Virus record (IMG/VR): IMGVR_UViG_3300044691_000539
Span: 1-32,913 of that record
Length of the DNA: 32,913 nt
Source: a virus
Strand: one strand, 5' to 3'
This document shows positions 6,310-11,958 of the stretch, piece after piece. The position numbers were made by a program, and so were the translations under genes. The stretch's first letter is position 1. Each line of letters starts with the position of its first letter. The notes beneath the pieces are model-generated. The model ran no database searches. It was given only the letters and a program-made list of their open reading frames with translations, and was not told the DNA's origin.

Positions 6310-6347
6310 TTAGGCCCGGCGCGAGGGGTCCATCCTTGCGCCGGGCC
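6310..6347 (-). promoter_or_regulatory. strong stem-loop with 7-codon minicistron
   Basis: A 14-base-pair stem (6313-6326 with 6334-6347, one G-T pair) with a 7-base loop sits between divergent genes. On the minus strand an AAGG is followed by ATG at 6333, and the frame reads seven codons (MDPSRRA) then TAA at 6312-6310, with the start in the loop and the coding part in the stem. It lies in the presumed leader of the secreted-protein gene. It could act as an attenuator, or as a terminator for leftward or rightward transcription, though no T-run follows. Confidence 0.5.
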
Positions 6348-6352
6348 GTTTC

Positions 6353-6397
6353 GTGTACTACGGGAGTGTGGCGAATCCGTCAACTGGCGTATTACAC
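6353..6397 (+). promoter_or_regulatory. inverted repeat and possible -10 at RHH gene start
   Basis: GTGTACTAC (6353-6361) and GTATTACAC (6389-6397) form an inverted repeat with eight of nine positions matching, centres about 36 bases apart. The right half contains TATTAC (6390-6395), a plausible -10, four bases before the ATG at 6400. No Shine-Dalgarno sequence is present, so the mRNA may be leaderless or nearly so. This is a likely operator for the adjacent ribbon-helix-helix protein. Confidence 0.42.
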
Positions 6398-6399
6398 CA

Positions 6400-6564
6400 A
6401 TGCCGAAACGTCCTCGACCGACGAAGTACCCTCACCTGCTGCAGGTTCGCGTCTCAAGCGAACTACTTACGCAGATCGATCGCGAGGTTGAACGGACCGG
6501 TCAGAATCGCGCCGATGTCGTGAGGCAGATGATCGTGCTCGGCCTAGCCAAGCTGGCGCCCTAG
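6400..6564 (+). CDS. ribbon-helix-helix (CopG/Arc-like) regulator, 54 aa
   Basis: A 54-residue protein. After a basic tail (MPKRPRPTKYPH) it shows the RHH pattern: a beta strand LLQVRVSSELL with alternating residues, helix A (TQIDREVERTG), the turn QNRADVVRQ, and helix B (MIVLGLAKLAP). RHH proteins bind DNA as dimers through the paired strands and often repress their own promoter. It is divergent from the secreted-protein gene and converges with the lysis region, with only three bases to the DUF1353 stop. No toxin gene follows, so a transcription regulator is more likely than an antitoxin. Confidence 0.65.
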   Translation: MPKRPRPTKYPHLLQVRVSSELLTQIDREVERTGQNRADVVRQMIVLGLAKLAP

Positions 6565-6567
6565 CGG

Positions 6568-7011
6568 TCAGTGGCCCCAGCCGCTGGCGCCGCCGATTCG
6601 GACGGCCGCCCAGATCGCGTAGCGATGGACGGCCGGGACGCCGACCGCCTGCAGGGCTTCCTTCAGGATCTCGTCAGCCTCGGCGCGGGTGTAGGATTTC
6701 TCGCGCGTGATGCAGCGCCGGCCGTTGACCATGCCGGATCCCGCCGAGCCATAGAGCATGTCGTGGATCGCGTAGGGCTCGACGCCCAGGCCGTCGGGCG
6801 GCTCCAGGCTCCAGGCGACGCGGGGGATCGAGCCCAGGTCGGTGATGCAGCCGCGCGGAAAGGTCAGCAGTTCGCGGGATCCCAGCTCGCCGCGCTCGTA
6901 CACCAGCTCGGGGCTGCCGCCCCGCCAGAGCGATCTGCCGCCGCGCGTGATCGGACGTCCGCCGGCGTCCGCATAGACGAGCAGCGTCAGCTGGGTGAGG
7001 AACTGACCCAC
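6568..7011 (-). CDS. DUF1353 phage protein
   Basis: 147 residues from GTG 7011. It shows the DUF1353 signature: LTFPRGCITDLGSIPRVAW, then EPYAIHDMLYG, and TRAEADEILKEALQAVGV with the ending HRYAIWAAVRIGG. The conserved Asp and His residues (TDLGSIPR, IHDMLY) suggest a metal- or zinc-dependent hydrolase-like fold, but the biochemical role is unknown. It is typically found in or next to lysis and tail-end cassettes, as here. It is the last gene of the leftward late operon, three bases from the convergent RHH gene. Confidence 0.85.
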   Translation of the reverse strand: MGQFLTQLTLLVYADAGGRPITRGGRSLWRGGSPELVYERGELGSRELLTFPRGCITDLGSIPRVAWSLEPPDGLGVEPYAIHDMLYGSAGSGMVNGRRCITREKSYTRAEADEILKEALQAVGVPAVHRYAIWAAVRIGGASGWGH

Positions 7012-7017
7012 GCGCGG

Positions 7018-7314
7018 CTAGCGCAGCGGTCCTGAGGCGGTGGCGCGACCGAGGCCGGCCAGGCCGGCGGCCAGCACAGTCAGCGCCCCGGTTACGATAT
7101 AGGCGGACTTCGGGGCGTCGATCGCCGGCAGCACCGCCGTGGCGATCCCGAAGACCAGCGAGCCGGCGGCGCCCCACAGGCCCTTGGAGCGATACCAGTC
7201 CTTGCCCGCCGCCTTGGCCGCGACATAGACCGCGACAGCCTCGGAGATCACCTGCAGCAGGTCGGCCGGCGGGGTGCTGGCGGTCGACGGCAACGGGCCC
7301 AACGGCTCAATCAT
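7018..7314 (-). CDS. holin-like membrane protein, 98 aa
   Basis: Start ATG 7314 was chosen because upstream codons in this frame belong to the lipoprotein gene. The Pro/Ser-rich N-terminus is followed by an amphipathic helix (LLQVISEAVAVYVAAKAAG), then two predicted membrane spans around residues 46-64 (LWGAAGSLVFGIATAVLP) and 71-89 (AYIVTGALTVLAAGLAGLG). Small size, two spans and location in the lysis cassette suggest a holin or antiholin. No family-specific motif is visible. Confidence 0.6.
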   Translation of the reverse strand: MIEPLGPLPSTASTPPADLLQVISEAVAVYVAAKAAGKDWYRSKGLWGAAGSLVFGIATAVLPAIDAPKSAYIVTGALTVLAAGLAGLGRATASGPLR

Positions 7315-7340
7315 CGGTGAGAATGTCGCGGGTGCCTCGC

Positions 7341-7694
7341 TCAAGGCATCACCGGCGCAACGAGCGCGCCGGCGGCGAGGCCGGCGGGGCCCTTGGTGAT
7401 CGCGGCGTCGATCACCTTGCGCGCGCCCTGCGGGTCGATGATCACGCGGTTTCCCGCTTGCATCTCCTCGCAGGTCCGGACCATCGCCTTCAGCTGATCG
7501 ACGGACATCTGGGTCTTGGTGTCGGCCGAGGCGACGCGGTCGACCTGGTCGGCGCACTTCATGGTCGGCTCGATACCGGCCCCGATCGGCTTGAGCGTGG
7601 GAATCAGGGCGGTGTTGAAGGCGCTGAGCCCGGCGCAGCCGGACAGGGCGAGAGCCGCGGCGCCGATGAGGGCCGCGGACAGGATCTTGGACAT
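7341..7694 (-). CDS. small lipoprotein in lysis cassette
   Basis: 117 residues from ATG 7694, with GGAG upstream. The N-terminus is a lipoprotein signal ending in the lipobox LSGC (Cys20). The mature part has two more cysteines (KCADQ, RTCEEM) and helices (SVDQLKAMVRTCEEMQAG). Being next to the endolysin, it could serve as an outer-membrane spanin subunit, but outer spanins are usually shorter and Pro-rich, so this is tentative. It would sit in the outer-membrane inner leaflet. Confidence 0.65.
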   Translation of the reverse strand: MSKILSAALIGAAALALSGCAGLSAFNTALIPTLKPIGAGIEPTMKCADQVDRVASADTKTQMSVDQLKAMVRTCEEMQAGNRVIIDPQGARKVIDAAITKGPAGLAAGALVAPVMP

Positions 7695-7717
7695 TGGGAT
7701 CTCCAGGATGGGCCCGG

Positions 7718-8272
7718 CTATGCGGGCGGGTTGGGGATGGCGGGTTTGGCCAGGCCGCGCTCGCAGAAGGCGCGCTCCTCGGCGCGGCGGGCGACCAGGC
7801 CGGGCACCACGACGTAGCGGGGCTTGCCGTTCGGCAGGACGCCAGAGCGGACGTAAATCCACTGCGGGCGTCCGTCGTCGCCAGTGTTCAGCTGGCGGCA
7901 GGCGCCGGCGAGGTCGCCGGCGTTCAGGTGGCTCACGATGCCCGAGCTGCAGAACGCGCCCGAACCCTCGTTGAAGGCGAAGCTGGTGAAGGCCGCGCGG
8001 CTTTCGGCCGGGACCGGCACGCCGATGCAGCCGTCGATCGCCATGCCCTTCTGCACGGCGTCGCCGGCCAGGTACTGCATGCACTGCTCGAGGGTATAGC
8101 GGCGGCCGATCACCGCGCCTTCGGTGTGGCCGGCGCAATCGGTGGGGATGCCGCCCACGTCGGGATAGCCGACCGGCTGCACGCCCTCCCACTTGCCGAT
8201 CAGCGGCACGGCGATCGCCACGGCCGCCAGCACGGCGGCGACCCGGGCGACGGCGGGATTGATCGCGCTCAT
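7718..8272 (-). CDS. SAR-type endolysin (GH24 lysozyme)
   Basis: 184 residues from ATG 8272, which overlaps the holin stop as ATGA. The N-terminal segment (residues ~5-25, PAVARVAAVLAAVAIAVPLI) is a weakly hydrophobic, Ala-rich span typical of signal-anchor-release domains. Directly after it comes the T4-lysozyme/P21-type catalytic triad: E29 (GKWEG), D38 (YPDVGG) and T44 (IPTDCAGHTEG), with the canonical E-8-D-5-T spacing. The enzyme cleaves the glycan strands of peptidoglycan after Sec export and release of the span from the membrane. Several extra cysteines could control activity by disulphide exchange. Confidence 0.88.
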   Translation of the reverse strand: MSAINPAVARVAAVLAAVAIAVPLIGKWEGVQPVGYPDVGGIPTDCAGHTEGAVIGRRYTLEQCMQYLAGDAVQKGMAIDGCIGVPVPAESRAAFTSFAFNEGSGAFCSSGIVSHLNAGDLAGACRQLNTGDDGRPQWIYVRSGVLPNGKPRYVVVPGLVARRAEERAFCERGLAKPAIPNPPA

Positions 8273-8469
8273 CGGGCCGCAGGCTCTCCGGCAGGCGACC
8301 TCGCCTCCCGGGTCCACTTCCAGATCAGGTGGGCGGCGCTGATCAGCGTGTAGATGATGCCGACGACCGCCACCCACTCGTTGAGGGTCAGGCCATAGAT
8401 GATGGCCGGCGGCGTGAGCTTGAGGCCTGCGACGCCGAGATCGTGCGTCACCTGGTGGTGGTCAATCAT
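8269..8469 (-). CDS. putative holin, 66 aa
   Basis: ATG 8469 has AGGA about eight bases upstream. One clear membrane span (EWVAVVGIIYTLISAAHLIWKW) lies in residues ~31-52, followed by a charged tail. A weaker hydrophobic stretch precedes it (PPAIIYGLTL). It overlaps the endolysin by ATGA. With an SAR endolysin, a pinholin that depolarises the membrane would be expected, and this protein is the best candidate in position and size. Confidence 0.65.
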   Translation of the reverse strand: MIDHHQVTHDLGVAGLKLTPPAIIYGLTLNEWVAVVGIIYTLISAAHLIWKWTREARSPAGEPAAR

Positions 8470-8526
8470 CGAATGGATCCTGCGGGCTTACTTGAGGGCG
8501 GCGGCGATCGCCGCGGCGGGCGGCGT

Positions 8527-8619
8527 TCAGCGGAGCGCGGCCGCCAGGACGAGCCACGTGACCAGCACGAGCCCCGCCATGGCCGGTCCGTAGGCGCGCA
8601 GCCAATCGCGCCGGGTCAT
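8527..8619 (-). CDS. 30-residue membrane micro-protein
   Basis: A 30-codon frame starts in an ATGA overlap with the upstream gene (ATG 8619-8617) and ends at TGA 8529-8527. It has a basic N-terminus (MTRRDWLRAYG) and a single hydrophobic helix (AMAGLVLVTWLVLAAALR), giving a clear N-in membrane topology. It lies just upstream of the holin and may be an antiholin or part of the lysis control. The stop-overlapping start and hydrophobic design are the support. Confidence 0.55.
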   Translation of the reverse strand: MTRRDWLRAYGPAMAGLVLVTWLVLAAALR

Positions 8620-8870
8620 GCCGCCGTCGTGGCCGGCGCGGAAATGGCGGCGGTGAGCAGCTGCTGGGTCATGTTGAGGGCCAGCTGCGTCTGCGCGAAC
8701 GCCTGGGATTGGAGCGCCTGGCCGGCGGTCACCAATTTGTTCTGGGCGGCGAGCATGTCGGCGAGCCGGTTCTGGCCGTAGGCCGCGTAGAGCTCGATGC
8801 GGTCCTGGTTCGAAAAGGGCGCGGTCATGCCCATGCGCTGCGCGAAGACGAGGAACGTCGCGTCATCCAT
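8616..8870 (-). CDS. hypothetical protein, 84 aa, before the lysis genes
   Basis: ATG 8870 has GGAG eight bases upstream. The protein is helical and Gln/Ala-rich (NRLADMLAAQNKLVTAGQAL, QSQAFAQTQLALNMTQQLL) with heptad-like spacing, so a coiled coil is possible. There is no membrane segment. It is the first gene of the lysis cluster after the acyltransferase interruption. The family is unknown to me; similar small proteins sit between tail fibre and lysozyme genes in other alphaproteobacterial phages. Confidence 0.6.
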   Translation of the reverse strand: MDDATFLVFAQRMGMTAPFSNQDRIELYAAYGQNRLADMLAAQNKLVTAGQALQSQAFAQTQLALNMTQQLLTAAISAPATTAA

Positions 8871-8942
8871 GGTCGGGTCTCCGGAAATAGGATTGCGCGT
8901 TCCGGATGTGCCGGTGGCGCGGTTTATGCTTAGGGTTGAGGG

Positions 8943-9923
8943 ATGGGGCTGAAGTACGAGCCAGCACTGGACGGCCTGCGGGCCATCGCCGCGACGATGG
9001 TCCTGCTGCACCACGCCCACGTCCCCGGTTTTGCGGGCGGCGGTCGCGGAGTCGACGTGTTCTTCGTTCTGTCGGGCTACCTGATCACCAATATCCTGGT
9101 CTCGGAGGCCCGGGCGACGGGGCAGATCGACGTGACTGCGTTTTGGCTGCGCCGCGCGAGACGACTGGTCCCCGCACTGATCGCCGTCATCCTTGTGTCC
9201 GGCCTTCTGGTGAACCAGTTCCCCCCGGAAGAGGTCCCTCGCATGGGCGCGGCCATGTTGTTCGCCGCCACCTATACGACGAACATTGCGAGTTGCATGG
9301 GCTTTGCGTTGACGCCGCTGTCCCACACATGGACGCTGGCGCTCGAAATGCAGTTCTACCTGATCTGGCCGTTCGTTGTCGGCTTCGTCGCAAAGGTACG
9401 GCGGCCCGCTGTCGCGCTGTTCGCGGCATGGATTGCGGTCACGGCGACATCGGGCGCGGTCGGCCAATTACCAACCCTCAAGGCCTTCCAGTGGCTTTTC
9501 AGCGTAGGCCCGTTGATTTTTGGCTCGGCGCTTGCCTTCACGCCTCCGATGAGGCCGGCGATCGGTTGGTTGGGGGCGACCATCGTCCTGGCTATGACGT
9601 TCGTGCCGAGCAGCCTTCGACCGCAACTCCTGAACCACCTTCCGCTCCTGGATATGGGCGCTGGAATGCTGATCAGTTCGCTCTCTCACGATTATCGCCT
9701 GTCTCGCGCACTGGGTTGGGCGCCGCTAGTCTGGCTGGGCGCGATCTCCTACGGGATTTACCTCTGGCACTTCCCGATCCTAGAGGTGCTCCGGGGCCAG
9801 GGCTGGCAACTTCGCGTGCTGGTCGCCGCGCCACTTTCCATCGCCATGGCGCGGCTCTCCTATCTCACGGTCGAGACGTGGGGCCGCGCAATAGGCCGAC
9901 GTCCAGCCGCTGAATTGGGCTGA
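8943..9923 (+). CDS. OafA/YrhL-type acyltransferase (acyltransferase 3 family)
   Basis: 326 residues from ATG 8943 with AGGG upstream. It begins with the family motif YEPALDGLRAIAATMVLLHH, followed by GGGRGVDVFFVLSGYLIT and the LRRARRLVPAL segment. The HTWTLALEMQFYLIWP motif and about ten hydrophobic spans continue to the end (GAISYGIYLWHFPIL). These integral-membrane enzymes transfer acetyl or other acyl groups to surface polysaccharides, often changing O-antigen. It is alone on the plus strand within the leftward late region, typical of a moron expressed in lysogens. The product may modify host LPS to block related phages. It is slightly shorter than many family members (~350-380) but includes both ends. 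Confidence 0.9.
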   Translation: MGLKYEPALDGLRAIAATMVLLHHAHVPGFAGGGRGVDVFFVLSGYLITNILVSEARATGQIDVTAFWLRRARRLVPALIAVILVSGLLVNQFPPEEVPRMGAAMLFAATYTTNIASCMGFALTPLSHTWTLALEMQFYLIWPFVVGFVAKVRRPAVALFAAWIAVTATSGAVGQLPTLKAFQWLFSVGPLIFGSALAFTPPMRPAIGWLGATIVLAMTFVPSSLRPQLLNHLPLLDMGAGMLISSLSHDYRLSRALGWAPLVWLGAISYGIYLWHFPILEVLRGQGWQLRVLVAAPLSIAMARLSYLTVETWGRAIGRRPAAELG

Positions 9924-9945
9924 CGCGAGTGATCACGTCGGGAGG

Positions 9946-11958
9946 CTAGTTCATCAGCGTCACGAGAAGCTGCTGCGTATTCACGGCGATCACTTGTGAC
10001 GTTCCGCTCCCGGTTTCCACTCCCTGGACGTAGTGCAAACCGAGAACTGGTGGTGATACAATAGTAATACTCGGGTGTGTAGTCCCGCTGCCGCCTGCAC
10101 TGGCAAACGATCCGACTACTGAGTTGGTCGCATCAATGTTCGGCCATATTTGCATGAAATTTGTTAGGCCAGCCGAGTTAACGGCACTTATAGATGATTG
10201 TCCAAGACCATCTAAAAACGATACCCGATTTGCTACACTTCCGCGCATTGCGCGGGCGCCGCCCGAGTAACTGTAGGTAGACCCGTTATCAATACTGCGA
10301 GAACTTGTCGGACGTTGATTATACGCATTGAACAGCGCCATGAAGGCATTGGAACCACCCGACGCCCCGGCGGCTGTGAACTGCGTGGTCGTCTGCCCGT
10401 TGGCCGTCATGTAGACCGAGCCTAGATACGTCGCCTTGTTGGCCGCGACGCTCGTACCCGCCCCCGCCCCGTTGGTCAGGGTGATCGCGTTCTTGTTGGT
10501 CCAAATGCCGTTGAGCATCTGAAGTTCGGTCGTGCCGGCCCCTGTCCCGCGCCCCGTCGTGTGGTTGGTCCCGGTGTGCGTACCCGACTGCGATCCCGAC
10601 GTGTTGACGAACGTCCCGGTCGCCGCGTTGGCCACGGAGGTGGAGAGGTTGAAGGTGTTCGTCCCCGGCGAGCGGCCCACGTAATAGGTGGTTCCCGCCG
10701 TGATCCCGGTCGGCAGCGCGCCAGAAGTGGTGAAGATGACCGGCGCGCCCTCGTAGAGGCCATGGCCCGTCCAGGTGACAACGGCCGGTGAGGCGATGGT
10801 GACGGTGATTGTCGCGGTATTCGACCATGCCGGCCCGGCGCCGATGCTGATGGTCCCTGAGTTGTTCCAGACGTAGAGATCGTAGACATTCTCGACGGGC
10901 TGGTTGGTCGTATCCAGCGCCATGTCGAGGTCGGCGGAGAGCGAATAGAGCGTCCAGTTCGAGCCGTCGTAGAGCGGCACGTTCGGGCCGACGTAGTTGG
11001 TGTAGAAGACGTGGGTCTTGGCGGTCTGGTCCGAGGTCATCACCGGAACGCCGGTCACCAACGTCAGACGGCCCTGCGGCGGGGTGATTGAGGCCGTGGT
11101 GATCGTGCCGCCGGTGCTGATGCCGTTCAGCGTGGTCCCCGACATCGAAAGCCCGGTCCCGAGCGTGATCTCCGCATAGGGCGATCCCGAGCCGGAGGCG
11201 CCGGAGCCTAGCAGCCTTGAGTTTGCCGCTGCATTGGCGATCTTGGCGAGGGTGACGGCTGCGTTGTTGATCGCTGTGGTGGTGACCTTGTTCGCTCCGA
11301 TGGCGGTCACGCCCGAGCCCGAGGTGGACACGTCCCCCGACAGGTCCCCCACTGCGACATCGGCGGTTCCGTTGCCGAACACCAGTTGCCCGGAGGTGAG
11401 CGCTCCGGTGTGGGTAACGGTGCCGCTGCTGCCGCCCGACGTGCCGCACGTCAACCCCGTCCCCGACACATAGTTCAGGTGGTTGCCGCCGGTGTCGGCG
11501 CAGCTCGGCATGGCGTTGGCGGCGACATCGGCCGTCGAGCCCGTCCAGTTGCCGAGCATGGTGTTCGCGGCGATCTGCGCCTGCATCGACAGCGCGACCT
11601 TGTGCGCCCCGATGGTCAGGGCGCAGGCCAAGTTGGTCACGTCTCCGGTGAATGCCGGGAGCCCGGCGCACCCGAGCGTGCCGGTCAGGTTCGCCGCGTC
11701 GGTCCCCGTCGCGAAGTAGCTGAAGGGGACGCCGTTGGTCTTGGTGCAGATGGTCGCCAGCGTGCTGGCGGTCGCGCAGTCGCCTGAGAGGTCGCCAGTC
11801 GTGAAGCTCTGCGCGCCGCTCGACTTCGCCACCGCCCCGGTCGTCGGAGAGCCCGTTACATAGGCTGGCTTCGGCGGTGCGGCGACGGCGAGCGCGGGCG
11901 CGAGAAGCAGCAGCCCGGCGATAGTCAGGGCGAGGGAGCGTCTTACTGCAAGAGCCAT
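9946..11958 (-). CDS. tail fibre-like protein with N-terminal signal-like segment
   Basis: 670 residues. It begins with a segment that looks like a Sec signal peptide (basic VRRS, hydrophobic LALTIAGLLLLAPALAVA, then APPKP). The next ~250 residues carry fibre-type repeats, for example FTGDVTNLACALTIGAHKVA, QIAANTMLGNWTGSTADVAA, LSGDVSTSGSGVTAIGANKV, and GDLSGD. After residue ~270 come beta-rich Gly/Thr/Asn modules resembling receptor-binding shaft or knob domains. The 3' ~400 bases are visibly richer in A+T than the surroundings. It is downstream of the tail-tip gene and overlaps it by 16 bases, as expected for a fibre. A cleavable signal on a virion fibre is odd; the segment may instead be a hydrophobic tail-anchoring helix. 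Confidence 0.7.
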   Translation of the reverse strand: MALAVRRSLALTIAGLLLLAPALAVAAPPKPAYVTGSPTTGAVAKSSGAQSFTTGDLSGDCATASTLATICTKTNGVPFSYFATGTDAANLTGTLGCAGLPAFTGDVTNLACALTIGAHKVALSMQAQIAANTMLGNWTGSTADVAANAMPSCADTGGNHLNYVSGTGLTCGTSGGSSGTVTHTGALTSGQLVFGNGTADVAVGDLSGDVSTSGSGVTAIGANKVTTTAINNAAVTLAKIANAAANSRLLGSGASGSGSPYAEITLGTGLSMSGTTLNGISTGGTITTASITPPQGRLTLVTGVPVMTSDQTAKTHVFYTNYVGPNVPLYDGSNWTLYSLSADLDMALDTTNQPVENVYDLYVWNNSGTISIGAGPAWSNTATITVTIASPAVVTWTGHGLYEGAPVIFTTSGALPTGITAGTTYYVGRSPGTNTFNLSTSVANAATGTFVNTSGSQSGTHTGTNHTTGRGTGAGTTELQMLNGIWTNKNAITLTNGAGAGTSVAANKATYLGSVYMTANGQTTTQFTAAGASGGSNAFMALFNAYNQRPTSSRSIDNGSTYSYSGGARAMRGSVANRVSFLDGLGQSSISAVNSAGLTNFMQIWPNIDATNSVVGSFASAGGSGTTHPSITIVSPPVLGLHYVQGVETGSGTSQVIAVNTQQLLVTLMN

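Noticed and set aside
6114-6383. 89-codon minus-strand frame overlapping the secreted protein
   Set aside because: It is Arg/Ser/Pro-rich in an alternative frame, while the chosen frame has a good ribosome-binding site and a signal peptide.
8893-8930. Promoter TTGCGC/TATGCT upstream of the acyltransferase
   Set aside because: Spacing between the two hexamers is 26 bases, too long for a sigma-70-type promoter.
10319-11671. 450-codon minus-strand frame inside the fibre gene
   Set aside because: It is His/Arg/Gln-rich and lies in another frame of the same strand as the fibre gene, whose repeats and Gly/Thr pattern are convincing.
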